A program made the translations under genes and the position numbers. A stretch of 64,000 bases of DNA from Roseibium limicola (lineage in GTDB: Bacteria; Pseudomonadota; Alphaproteobacteria; Rhizobiales; Stappiaceae), in the NCBI RefSeq assembly GCF_017313085.1, contig NZ_JAFLNF010000006.1:1-64000 (forward strand). Direction: 5' to 3'. Positions 35,303 through 43,929 of this stretch are shown piece after piece. Each line of letters opens with the position of its first letter. The stretch's first letter is position 1. The notes under the pieces were generated by a model. That model made no database searches. It saw nothing but the letters and a program-made list of their open reading frames with translations, and was not told the origin of the DNA.

Positions 35303-36048
35303 CATTTCTCTCTGATGCGCAGATCCAGCAGCCCGCTGCCGAAGAGCCTGTCGCGCGAATGCTCCAGATGCGCCAGCATCAGAGCCTCGGCTTCCGCAGG
35401 TTTCTGGTCCCGAATGGCCTCGTAGATCCCGGTATGTTCTTCGAGGACGGTTTCCAGGGCCTTTGACCCGTCGGTCATCAGCGACTGGCCATGCATCTTC
35501 ATGCCGACATAAATATGCTCGCGAAGGGCGCGAACCGCCGCCTCGTAATAATGATTGTTCGAGGCTTTGGTGATGGACAGGTGGAAGGTGAAATCCGCAT
35601 CTTCCCGATGCTCGTGGCTGCCGGTTGCGGCTCGCATCAAATCCAGCGCCTCGCGAATTTCTTCGAGGGAGGCCGTGTCGCGGCGTTCCGCTGCAAAGCG
35701 CGTGGCGGCGGTTTCGATGGTGATACGGAATTCGTAACACCGCTGCACGTCGGCCAGATTCTGCACCTTGGCGAAGCCGACCGGGTTGGCGGTCGCCGCC
35801 CGCACGTAGTTGCCGGCTCCCTGGCGTGAGTAAATCACCCCTTCGGTCCGCAGCTTTTCCAACGCCAACCGCAGTACCGGACGGGAAACGCCGAATTCAT
35901 CAGACAACGTGTGTTCTGACGGCAGCTTCTGGTTCAGCGGATATTCGCCATTGGTGATACGGCTATAAAGCGAATGATAGACCCGGTCAGCCAGAGTGAG
36001 CTTTGGCCTTTCGCGAGTTTCTTTGGTCTGCGCGTTTTTCAACATCAA
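35302..36048 (-). CDS. GntR-family regulator, FCD (FadR) subfamily
   Basis: A 248-aa regulator. The winged helix runs through LADRVYHSLYSRITNGEYPLNQKLPSEHTLSDEFGVSRPVLRLALEKL. An all-helical FCD effector domain follows with the metal-binding Asp/His set in DADFTFHLSIT, EEHTGIYEAI and LAHLEHSRD. It follows the kinase gene by seven bases and should be co-transcribed with it. It likely controls the kinase operon and the divergent alcohol dehydrogenase/tct operons through TTGTAA-type sites. Confidence 0.9.
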   Translation of the reverse strand: MMLKNAQTKETRERPKLTLADRVYHSLYSRITNGEYPLNQKLPSEHTLSDEFGVSRPVLRLALEKLRTEGVIYSRQGAGNYVRAATANPVGFAKVQNLADVQRCYEFRITIETAATRFAAERRDTASLEEIREALDLMRAATGSHEHREDADFTFHLSITKASNNHYYEAAVRALREHIYVGMKMHGQSLMTDGSKALETVLEEHTGIYEAIRDQKPAEAEALMLAHLEHSRDRLFGSGLLDLRIREK

Positions 36049-36055
36049 GGCCTTT

Positions 36056-37117
36056 TCAAATCGGAGCGTCGGGCAAGGCTATAAAATTCTGGGCAAGTTT
36101 TACAAGGGTTTCGGGTGTGCCGAAACCGCCTGATTTGGTAATGACGGTCATGCCGGGTCGTCCGTCCACCATAGTGGATACCGGCAGGCCAGGCAGTCTT
36201 TCTCCCAAGACTTGCAGAACCCCGCAGCCAAGCTGTCTGGCAATTTCTGCGGCAGTCTCGCCGCCGCTGGCAACCAGGGTTTGCGGTTCGAACCGCGCGA
36301 TGAATTGGCTGCAGGTGTCTGCAAATTGTTGAGCGACAGTCTGACCATCAAGGGTTTCAGGCCCTTGCGTCAACTGCAGAACCTGCAAGGCAGCGGGTAA
36401 TGCGGCGGCAGTATCGGCATGTCCATTGGGTAATGGCATTGGAACGATGCCTGCAACCTTCAGCGTTTCAATCTGGGCGAGGGTGATCGGGTCACGCGAT
36501 CCGATGGCGAACAGGGCGGGGCCTTGCAGATCGCAGTCGAATTCTTTGACGCGCGCCGGTGCAAAGCGTCGCGCCAAAGCTTCGGCAAGGCCCGCAGCTC
36601 CGACGAAAAGCGTTTCGGCTCCGTGGTCTTGAACGGCAGCATCCAGATCGGCATCTTCGGTCACATCGACGATTGCTGACAGTGGGCATTGGGTGCGCTC
36701 TGCCACGGAGATCGGCTCGGCGATGCCTGCCCCGAAGAGCGTTCCGGATTTTACAAGTCGTGCGAAGCGCGGGATGGCAGGCGAAACGAGCCAGGAGGAA
36801 CGTGCAGGACCAAGCCCTGACAGCTCTGCGGCTACATGACCTTTCAGGCGGCTGTCGACTTTCTTGAAAAGCAGTGCCTGGCTCCAGGGCGCAAGTTTTT
36901 GGCATGCGGCCCAAACGGCGCCAACTGCATTTTGTGCTGATTGCTCAGAGCCTTCCCGAGTGTTTGTCGAGATAGCCAATACATCTGGGCTACGTGCGAG
37001 CGCCTCAGTCACGTGGTCGGGCGTCAGGGCGCAGAGAACGGACAAGCCGCGCCCGGCGAACGCCACGGAACTGTCGAGAGCTCCGGTGACATCGTCAGCG
37101 ATAATCAGAATTTTCAT
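36056..37117 (-). CDS. Short DUF1537 acid-sugar kinase (D-threonate/D-erythronate kinase type)
   Basis: A 353-aa member of the four-carbon acid sugar kinase family, about 60 residues shorter than otnK in this window. The N-terminal IIADDVTGALDSS and substrate motif LLFKKVDSRLKG are of the type seen in D-threonate and D-erythronate kinases. The C-terminal ASGGETAAEIAR and ITKSGGFGTPETL form the nucleotide site. The shortening seems to fall in the middle of the protein, where the N-terminal domain ends early. It should phosphorylate an acid sugar for PdxA2 (34271-35251). Confidence 0.85.
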   Translation of the reverse strand: MKILIIADDVTGALDSSVAFAGRGLSVLCALTPDHVTEALARSPDVLAISTNTREGSEQSAQNAVGAVWAACQKLAPWSQALLFKKVDSRLKGHVAAELSGLGPARSSWLVSPAIPRFARLVKSGTLFGAGIAEPISVAERTQCPLSAIVDVTEDADLDAAVQDHGAETLFVGAAGLAEALARRFAPARVKEFDCDLQGPALFAIGSRDPITLAQIETLKVAGIVPMPLPNGHADTAAALPAALQVLQLTQGPETLDGQTVAQQFADTCSQFIARFEPQTLVASGGETAAEIARQLGCGVLQVLGERLPGLPVSTMVDGRPGMTVITKSGGFGTPETLVKLAQNFIALPDAPI

Positions 37118-37150
37118 GCGGCTGCCGTTCAGACATCAGGGTGTTGCAGC

Positions 37151-37171
37151 TTACAAGAAATCAACTTGTAA
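37151..37171. promoter_or_regulatory. Inverted repeat before the kinase-GntR operon
   Basis: TTACAAG (37151-37157) and CTTGTAA (37165-37171) form perfect 7-bp arms with a 7-base spacer. On the minus strand the repeat falls between TTGTTT and TAAGCT, a plausible -35/-10 pair 17 bases apart. It is a good candidate operator for autoregulation by the FCD regulator. A second small palindrome, ATCAGCTGAT, lies at 37185-37194. Confidence 0.55.
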
Positions 37172-37233
37172 AACAAATTCTATGATCAGCTGATTTGCCT
37201 GCTTCTAGGACTTTTAGTCGCTGCTCTCGCCCC

Positions 37234-38658
37234 TCACGCCACCTTCGCACTGAACGTTCCGGCGAGATAGCCGAAGGCGATGGCGGTGAGGAGGCCGTTG
37301 CCGGAGAGGTAGCCGCTGACATCCGGGCCGGAAACGCCGCAGGCGGCCCCGCCCCCGGCAAACAGGTTAGCGAAGGGCTTGCCGGTTGCATCCAGCACAC
37401 GCGCGGTTCTGTCAATCATCATGCCGCCCTGAGTGTGAAACAGCGCACCCGTTACTTTGACGGCGTAATAAGGAGGGGTCAGCCCGGTCTTGGTGCTGAA
37501 GTCCCGGCCATAAGGATCCGCTGAGGCTCCGCGCTGACAGGCCTCGACCTGTGTCAGCGTATCACGCAAGGGCTCCTCCGGCAGACTGGTGACCTGTGCC
37601 AGGCTGGTGAGGCTCTCTGCCTGGCGGATGGCCCCCGCGCCAACGGCGTCCTGATAATCCGGGAAGCTGAGGGCAAAGTCGTGACGGGTGCGATCGAAGA
37701 TGTTCCAGGCAATGCCACCGGGCTGCTGCAGCACGTGCACCGCCTGTTCCGAATAGCCGCCGTGTTCATTGGAAAATCGTTGGCCAGACCCATTCACCTG
37801 AATGCCGCCTTCCATCATCAGGGCCCAGGAAATCAGGATGCCGTGCGGGTGGGCCAGGGAGCCGTGTCCCTGATAGCCACTGAGATGGCGTAAGTCGGCG
37901 CCGAGGGACACGCCCCACAAAAGGGCGTCGCCGGTGTTGCCTTCGTGACCGTAGTACAAGCCACCGGCGATCTCCGGGATGTGCTCGGCAACCAGAGCCC
38001 GGTTGCCGCCATAGCCGTTGCAGGCAAGGATCAACGCGGAACAGCCGAGGATTTCAACCTGTCCATCGGGCCTCGTAATTTCAACCGCTGTGATGCGGGT
38101 GCTGTCGTTGGCGTCGTTGCTGTCTGGTGCGACATAAAGCCGGGTAACCCGAGCTTCCGTGACAATCGGAATATCAGCATTTTCTGCAGCGGAGAGCAGC
38201 CGGGTCAGCAGGGCTGCGCCGGTTTTTTCCGGAACCGCATGCATGCGGTGGCGGCTGTGGCCGGGGTAAAGAAAGTCGTCGAGGACGACCCACTCCAGAC
38301 CATGGGCATCCGCCAGCCATTCCAGCGCCGGACCAATGGTCTGACTGGCCAGACAGGTGAGGGTCGGCTCGGACTTGCCCTTGGATTTGGCCAGAAGATC
38401 GGCCTCAAACAGCTCGGGCGTATCGTCGTTGACACCAACAGCCTGCTGGAAGCGTGTGGCGGGCGCTGGAATGAACCCGGACGACATTGAGGTGGAGCCC
38501 GACGGCGAAGCGTCACGCTCAAGCACCAGGACATCGGCCCCGGCGGCTTTGGCCCTGAGGGCGGCAGTCAGCCCGCAGGCTCCGGCACCAATGACGACGA
38601 CGTCCGCAGACGCATCGATTCGCGGTGGCACGTCGCTGCAAATCTCGCCCGCACTCAT
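37234..38658 (-). CDS. FAD-binding dehydrogenase/reductase (fumarate reductase flavoprotein family)
   Basis: A 474-aa soluble flavoprotein. The FAD site VVVIGAGACGLTAALRAKAAG is near residue 20. A GSTSMSSGFIPA loop follows, and the C-terminal GALFHTQGGMMIDRTARVLD and NLFAGGGAACGVSGPDVSGYLSGNGLL segments complete the FAD_binding_2 fold. Relatives reduce fumarate-like double bonds or desaturate ring ketones. It is the last gene of the 51279-37234 operon. There it could introduce or remove a C=C next to a carbonyl in the cyclic or unsaturated substrate; the direction cannot be told. There is no signal peptide or haem domain. Confidence 0.85.
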   Translation of the reverse strand: MSAGEICSDVPPRIDASADVVVIGAGACGLTAALRAKAAGADVLVLERDASPSGSTSMSSGFIPAPATRFQQAVGVNDDTPELFEADLLAKSKGKSEPTLTCLASQTIGPALEWLADAHGLEWVVLDDFLYPGHSRHRMHAVPEKTGAALLTRLLSAAENADIPIVTEARVTRLYVAPDSNDANDSTRITAVEITRPDGQVEILGCSALILACNGYGGNRALVAEHIPEIAGGLYYGHEGNTGDALLWGVSLGADLRHLSGYQGHGSLAHPHGILISWALMMEGGIQVNGSGQRFSNEHGGYSEQAVHVLQQPGGIAWNIFDRTRHDFALSFPDYQDAVGAGAIRQAESLTSLAQVTSLPEEPLRDTLTQVEACQRGASADPYGRDFSTKTGLTPPYYAVKVTGALFHTQGGMMIDRTARVLDATGKPFANLFAGGGAACGVSGPDVSGYLSGNGLLTAIAFGYLAGTFSAKVA

Positions 38659-38659
38659 T

Positions 38660-39274
38660 TTACGCTCCGTTCACGAAGGCAGTCGCATCCGCACAGCTCA
38701 TCACCTTGGAGACTGTTCTCAGATCACCGATCGCCCGGTCATGGGTCTCCTTGGAGAAGGCCGCACATCCATCAGAAAGAACGATGGTCTGGAAGTCGCG
38801 CACATGGGCGTCGCGCACGGTCGAGGCAACACCGCCGTTTGTAACGATGCCGCAGACGATCAGCGTGTCGATGCCTGCCTTTTTCAGGACCCATTCCAGC
38901 CGCGTCATGAAAAAGGCTGAATAGGCCACTTTCTCCACCGTCAGGTCAGCGGGCTGCAACAGATCGACCAGCTGGTGGCCCCAGGCGCCGGGGCAGAAGT
39001 CCCCCTTGGAGAGAAACGGGCGAAGCTCCTTCAGGTGGGGAGATATGAAAGGGGCACCGGCCTTTCCGGGCACCAGGGTGAATTGGGTGGAGATCACCCA
39101 ACCTCCTTTGGCGCGCAAGGCATTGGCGACGGGCAGAACCCGTTCCGGCAGGGCCGTAATGTCTGTACTGGCCTGTCCGGCGCGGCCGTAGGCGCCCTTC
39201 GGGTCGAGAAAGTCGTTCTGCAGATCGACAATCAGCAGGCCTGTCCGGGACAGATCAATTTGAGCAAGATCCAT
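38660..39274 (-). CDS. Isochorismatase-fold hydrolase lacking the catalytic cysteine
   Basis: A 204-aa protein of the isochorismatase/cysteine hydrolase family. Asp17 (LLIVDLQNDF) and Lys115 (VEKVAYSAFF) match two of the three catalytic residues. The third motif reads CGIVTNGGVAST, so the nucleophilic cysteine of amidase members (TNxC) is Gly148. True isochorismatases also have Gly there and hydrolyse without a cysteine, so the protein may be active but is unlikely to be an ordinary amidase. It sits five bases from hyuA and next to the FAD enzyme. Confidence 0.85.
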   Translation of the reverse strand: MDLAQIDLSRTGLLIVDLQNDFLDPKGAYGRAGQASTDITALPERVLPVANALRAKGGWVISTQFTLVPGKAGAPFISPHLKELRPFLSKGDFCPGAWGHQLVDLLQPADLTVEKVAYSAFFMTRLEWVLKKAGIDTLIVCGIVTNGGVASTVRDAHVRDFQTIVLSDGCAAFSKETHDRAIGDLRTVSKVMSCADATAFVNGA

Positions 39275-39278
39275 TGGG

Positions 39279-41330
39279 TCACCTCACTGGCTTGATGATC
39301 AGGTTGCCGAAATGGTCCACTTCACCAGCCAGGCCGGGATCGACAAAGATAGTGGTATCGGACTGTTCCAAGAGAGCCGGACCATCGATGCGGGCGCCAA
39401 TTTCTAGCGACAGCCGTTCATAGACGGTCGCCTCATGTGACTGCCCGTCGACATAGACCATGCGCTTGCCGAGAACGCACTCGGCGGCTGACTTTCCGTC
39501 AGTGGGAGCGAAGAGGGTCATATCGAGGCCTGGGCGACGACCGATGACGGCGATGCGGTAGTTCATCACGCGCATGGGGATACCGTCGAGCAGGCGCCCG
39601 AACTGAGCCTGATAGGCTTTTTCAAAAGCACCGCGAATGGCAGTCTCCGTCAAGTCGCCTTCGGGCATGGTCAGGGACACCGTGACCGTATGGGTCTGGC
39701 CGAGATACAGCATGTCCAGTTCAAACACCCGGTCGACACCGGCAAAGGAGACCCCGGCGGTTTCCAGCAGGGCTTCCGTTTCGCCGGCAACCTTTTCCAT
39801 CTCGGTACCCAGAGCACCAGTGTCGATCTGGTCGAGCAGTTTGTTGACGGTCTGGACCTTGTCGTGACGCATGTCGGCAACAACGCAGCCAAGCGCCGAG
39901 GTGACGCCGGGAAACCGCGGGACGAGAGCGGAGCCAAGGCCGACTTCCTTGATCAGCGCACCTGTGTGCAGCGACCCGCCACCGCCGAAGGGCATGGCGG
40001 CGAATTGCGCCGGGTCATGGCCTTTTTCGATGGACACCAGACGAATGGCGCCAGCCATCTTGGCATTGGCGAGCTTGAGGATGGCTTCCGCCGCATCTTC
40101 GATGGTCAGTCCTAGCGGCGTGGCGATATGCGCCTCGATGGCTTTACGGGAAGCGTCGATGTCGAGCCGGTCGAGCTTGCCGCCGATGGGCCTGTCCGGG
40201 TTGATGCGGCCGAGGACGAGATTGGCATCGGTCACGGTCGGGCGGGTGTTACCGAGGCCGTAGCAGACCGGTCCGGGATCGGACCCGGCCGATTCAGGGC
40301 CGACCTGCAGCAGACCGGACTTGTCCACCCCGGCAATCGAGCCGCCACCTGCGCCAATCGTCGTGATCTCGATCATCGGCGTGCGCACGACCATGCCGAA
40401 GTCGATTGAGGTTTGTGCCGTGAGCGCTGCCTGGCCGCCGGCGACCAGCGACACGTCGAAGGAGGTGCCGCCCATGTCGCAGGTGATGATGTTGGGGAAC
40501 CCGGCGGCGTCTGCAATCGCCGTTGCCGCGATGACGCCGGCAGCCGGACCGGAGAGCGCGGTGCGCACGGGATAGCGTTTGGCGGTGTCAATGGACATCA
40601 CCCCGCCGTTCGACTGAACGATCAGAATGTCGCCGAGGAAGCCTTGTGCCTTCAGGCCATTCTCCAGCCGGTCCAGGTAGGACGCGACGGAGGGCTGGAG
40701 ATAAGCATTCAGGGTTGCCGTGGACAGGCGTTCGAATTCGCGGATTTCCGGCAGGATTTCCGTTGCAGCCGTCACATAGGGGTTGGGCCAGACCGAGCGC
40801 ACGGCTTCGACGGCGCGGCGCTCATTGTCGTTGTTGGCATAGCCGTTGATGAAGAAGATGCAGACCGCTTCGCAGCCGCTTTTCATCAGAAAATCGGCCT
40901 GAGCCTTGACCTCTGCCTCGTCCACCACCTGCAAAACGGAGCCGTCGGCCAGCACCCGTTCGCCGACCTCAACCCGGTCGGGGCGTTCCACGACGGGAGA
41001 AAAGCTGCCCTTCAGGCCCCATGTGGTCGGCCGGTCGCGCCGCCGCATTTCCAGAACGTCCTTGAAGCCTTCGGTGGTGATGATGCCGGTGCGGGCACCC
41101 TTGCGCTCCAGCAGGGCGTTGGTGCCGACCGTGGTGCCATGCACGACGGTGGAAATTTCGGCGAAGTTGTCGACCTTGGAGCTGATGCCCTCAATAAAGC
41201 CCTTTGACTGATCGCCGCGGGTGGAGGGAACCTTGGTGGTGGTGATGGTGCCGTTGGCCTCGTCCAGGATGAAGACGTCGGTGAAGGTTCCGCCGACGTC
41301 GACGCCGGTCACATATGCGGGTTTTTTCAT
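39279..41330 (-). CDS. hyuA: Hydantoinase/oxoprolinase subunit A (HyuA-like)
   Basis: A 683-aa ATP-binding subunit. The N-terminal VTGVDVGGTFTDVFILD is the phosphate motif of the acetate kinase/actin fold. Further family blocks are VHGTTVGTNALLERKGA, the central TCDMGGTSFDVSLVAGG and FGGGGSLHTGAL. With HyuB it forms an ATP-dependent enzyme that opens cyclic amides (hydantoins, 5-oxoproline) or carboxylates ketones, as acetophenone carboxylase does. The start overlaps hyuB by ATGA. Substrate unknown. Confidence 0.92.
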   Translation of the reverse strand: MKKPAYVTGVDVGGTFTDVFILDEANGTITTTKVPSTRGDQSKGFIEGISSKVDNFAEISTVVHGTTVGTNALLERKGARTGIITTEGFKDVLEMRRRDRPTTWGLKGSFSPVVERPDRVEVGERVLADGSVLQVVDEAEVKAQADFLMKSGCEAVCIFFINGYANNDNERRAVEAVRSVWPNPYVTAATEILPEIREFERLSTATLNAYLQPSVASYLDRLENGLKAQGFLGDILIVQSNGGVMSIDTAKRYPVRTALSGPAAGVIAATAIADAAGFPNIITCDMGGTSFDVSLVAGGQAALTAQTSIDFGMVVRTPMIEITTIGAGGGSIAGVDKSGLLQVGPESAGSDPGPVCYGLGNTRPTVTDANLVLGRINPDRPIGGKLDRLDIDASRKAIEAHIATPLGLTIEDAAEAILKLANAKMAGAIRLVSIEKGHDPAQFAAMPFGGGGSLHTGALIKEVGLGSALVPRFPGVTSALGCVVADMRHDKVQTVNKLLDQIDTGALGTEMEKVAGETEALLETAGVSFAGVDRVFELDMLYLGQTHTVTVSLTMPEGDLTETAIRGAFEKAYQAQFGRLLDGIPMRVMNYRIAVIGRRPGLDMTLFAPTDGKSAAECVLGKRMVYVDGQSHEATVYERLSLEIGARIDGPALLEQSDTTIFVDPGLAGEVDHFGNLIIKPVR

Positions 41331-43063
41331 TCTGCTGCCTCCTGGCGGCGCAAGTCTGCAGTTTTTGTCATGTCGATGGAGCCATCTGCCGTGAGCGCCA
41401 CGCTGAAGTCGCGCGTTGCGGCCTCGGGCGTGATGTAGCCAAGGGCGAGGTCACGGGCGACCGCTTCCGGGTCGCGCAGGCGCGGGTCACCGTAGCCGCC
41501 ACCACCGGGGGTTTCAAGCTTCAGCTTTTGGCCCCGCTCGATGTGGATGCCGATCATCTTGGAGGTCATGGGCGGAGTGTGATCGCCGTCGGCCTGCTCA
41601 TAGGTGAAGCGGTTGAGGGCCGCGTCGCCGCCACCGAGAATTCCTTTCGGGGCATATTTGCCGCGCTCGCCAAACAGGAATACGTCGGCGTCCTGCTCCA
41701 ACAGTTCGATCTCATAGGTTGCGCCGAGGCCGCCACGGGTGGTGCCCGGACCGCCACTGTCGGGACGCAAAGCCCATTGCGTGAAGCGGACCGGATAGGC
41801 GCTTTCGAGGATTTCCAGCGGCGGGATCGTCGCGGTGGAAATCGGTGCATTGCCGTGGTTGAGGCCGTCGCCGCCCGCATGAGCGCCGTGGCCACCGCCG
41901 AAGAAGGAGAACATCACCCAGCGCTTGCCATCGGCCCGGTGCCCGGCGAGCGACAAGGCGTTGATAGTGCCATAGGCAGGCGCCATGGCGTCTTTGGGAG
42001 CCAGCTGGGAAATCGCCTGAAAGACAACGTCGATCAACCGCATGATCGTCTCGGTGTAGCCACCGACCGGCTTGGGTGCCTTGACCGACAGAAGGCTGTC
42101 GTCATCAATCTTGAAGTCGACTGGCTCCAGTACGCCCGCATTGGCCGGCACATCGCCAAAGATGTGCTTTAGAGCCACATAGCAGGCGGCAATTGTCGTG
42201 GCGCGAGAGATGTTCACCGGTCCAGCGCAGGCCGGGGAGGAGCGGGTGAAATCCATCACCATGCGGCCGTTTTCGATGGTCAGATCAAGGGCGATCTTCA
42301 GCGGTTCGTCCTTGATGCCGTCATTGTCGAGGAAATCTTCGGCAGAGACAGTGCCCTCCGGCAAGCCGGAAATCTGGGCGCGCATCATGTCCGCAGCGCG
42401 TGATTTCAATTCGCCGAGGGAGTCCGCCAGTACCGCGTCACCATATTCATCGAGCAGCGCTTTCATGCGCTTTTCGCCCAGGTCGAGTGCGTTGATCTGG
42501 CCGTTGAGGTCACCATACAGCGACAACGGCAGACGCGAGTTCGCCGAGAGAATATCGACCACGTCGGAGCGGTACACGCCCTTGTCGTAGAGCTTTACCG
42601 GCGGGATCAGCATGCCTTCCTGGAAGCATTCGGTGGCGGCCGGGTTGTAGTTGCCCGGAACGTTGCCGCCGACGTCGTGCCAGTGGCCCACGGAGGCAAG
42701 GAAGCAGAACACCTTGCCATCGCGGAAGATCGGTTTGACCAGCCGGAAGTCCGACAGATGGGTGCCGCCGACATACGGATCATTGAAGATCCAGACGTCG
42801 CCTTCATTCAGTCCACCTTGAGCCGTTGCCTTGTCGATGACGGCTTTTACGGCAAAGGCCATGACGCCGACGAAAATAGGCAGGCCAGACTTGCCTTGCA
42901 CCAATGTGTCGCCGGTTTGCGCGTCATAGATGCCATGGGAGGCGTCATGCGCCTCGGCGATGATCGGATTGAAGGCGGAGCGGAAAAGCGTCGCGTCCAT
43001 CTCGTCGGCGATCTGCTCCAGACGGCCTTTGAGGATCGCAAGGGTTACAGGATCAATCGCCAT
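41327..43063 (-). CDS. hyuB: Hydantoinase/oxoprolinase subunit B (HyuB-like)
   Basis: A 578-aa hydantoinase B-family subunit. Recognisable blocks are DPVTLAILKGRLEQIADEMD at the N-terminus, FNDPYVGGTHLSDFRLVKPIF, VGHWHDVGGNVPGNYNP and the C-terminal GGGGYGDPRLRDPEAVARDL. The His/Asp-rich central motifs suggest the metal site known in this family. It ends overlapping hyuA and begins at the stop of the lyase gene, so the three are coupled. It should be the hydrolytic or carboxylating half of the HyuAB complex. Confidence 0.92.
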   Translation of the reverse strand: MAIDPVTLAILKGRLEQIADEMDATLFRSAFNPIIAEAHDASHGIYDAQTGDTLVQGKSGLPIFVGVMAFAVKAVIDKATAQGGLNEGDVWIFNDPYVGGTHLSDFRLVKPIFRDGKVFCFLASVGHWHDVGGNVPGNYNPAATECFQEGMLIPPVKLYDKGVYRSDVVDILSANSRLPLSLYGDLNGQINALDLGEKRMKALLDEYGDAVLADSLGELKSRAADMMRAQISGLPEGTVSAEDFLDNDGIKDEPLKIALDLTIENGRMVMDFTRSSPACAGPVNISRATTIAACYVALKHIFGDVPANAGVLEPVDFKIDDDSLLSVKAPKPVGGYTETIMRLIDVVFQAISQLAPKDAMAPAYGTINALSLAGHRADGKRWVMFSFFGGGHGAHAGGDGLNHGNAPISTATIPPLEILESAYPVRFTQWALRPDSGGPGTTRGGLGATYEIELLEQDADVFLFGERGKYAPKGILGGGDAALNRFTYEQADGDHTPPMTSKMIGIHIERGQKLKLETPGGGGYGDPRLRDPEAVARDLALGYITPEAATRDFSVALTADGSIDMTKTADLRRQEAAE

Positions 43064-43929
43064 CAGTTGGCCCCCTTGTCGTATTGGCGGCCTTTTTCGA
43101 GCAGCGCCGGTGTGCCGATCAGGTCGTTCAGTCCGGCGAAATCCAGCATCCGGTCGCGGAAGGCCTCGTTGGAACCTGCGGCCAGAAGGTTGGCGTAATA
43201 ATCGCGGGCAGTGCAGGCCAATGCCCGAACGACGCCGCCAGGGAAAATGACAAAGCTGAAGCCGAGGGCCTCCAGCTCGGCGGCATTGACGATGGGCGTC
43301 TTGCCGCCTTCGACCATGTTGGCCATCAGCGGCACCCGACCGGCGAAGCGCGCGACGACTTCCTTCATCTGCTCCAGTGATTGCGGCGCCTCGATGAACA
43401 GCATGTCGGCTCCGGCCTCGATATAGGCTTCCGCACGCGCGACTGCAGCCTCAAATCCCTCGACGGCGATGGCGTCGGTGCGACCGATAATCATCGTCTC
43501 ATCATTGGCGCGTGCATCACAGGCGGCACGGATTTTCCCTGCCATTTCCTCAAGCGCGATCAGAGACTTTCCGTCCAGGTGCCCGCAACGTTTGGGCATC
43601 GTCTGGTCTTCCAGCTGCAGGGCATTGGCGCCCATGCGCTCGAACGTCCGCACGGTGCGCTGAACATTCAGCGCATTGCCGAAGCCATTGTCCGCATCGA
43701 CGATGATCGGCAGCTTGATGCGATCCCGCACAGTGGCAATGGTGTCGGCAACTTCCGACATGGATACCAGACCGATGTCTGGTCGGCCAAACCGCGTGTA
43801 GGCGATGGACGCACCGGAAAGATACACAGCCTCGGCACCGGATTGTTCGGCAATCAGCCCGGTCAGCGGGTCGTAAATACCGGGAGCCAACAGAATGGCT
43901 TTCTCCCCCAGGCGTTTTTTCAGGCACAT
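43063..43929 (-). CDS. PEP mutase/isocitrate lyase-family C-C lyase
   Basis: A 288-aa TIM barrel of the PEP mutase/isocitrate lyase superfamily. The metal site IVDADNGFGNA has D78 and D80. The gating-loop motif MPKRCGH (111-117) has the Cys115 that marks true lyases such as 2-methylisocitrate lyase and 2,3-dimethylmalate lyase, rather than mutases. It therefore probably cleaves a 2-hydroxy diacid to pyruvate or a related keto acid plus a carboxylate. The aconitase-type hydratase encoded just before it could make that diacid. The exact substrate is inferred. Confidence 0.88.
   Translation of the reverse strand: MCLKKRLGEKAILLAPGIYDPLTGLIAEQSGAEAVYLSGASIAYTRFGRPDIGLVSMSEVADTIATVRDRIKLPIIVDADNGFGNALNVQRTVRTFERMGANALQLEDQTMPKRCGHLDGKSLIALEEMAGKIRAACDARANDETMIIGRTDAIAVEGFEAAVARAEAYIEAGADMLFIEAPQSLEQMKEVVARFAGRVPLMANMVEGGKTPIVNAAELEALGFSFVIFPGGVVRALACTARDYYANLLAAGSNEAFRDRMLDFAGLNDLIGTPALLEKGRQYDKGAN

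Noticed and set aside
37234-38658. 3-ketosteroid dehydrogenase
   Set aside because: The protein has the same FAD fold, but there are no steroid catabolism genes and the context is a hydrophilic acid/amide operon.
40413-42172. Two plus-strand open frames of more than 250 aa
   Set aside because: They are antisense to hyuA and hyuB, with no domain or ribosome site.
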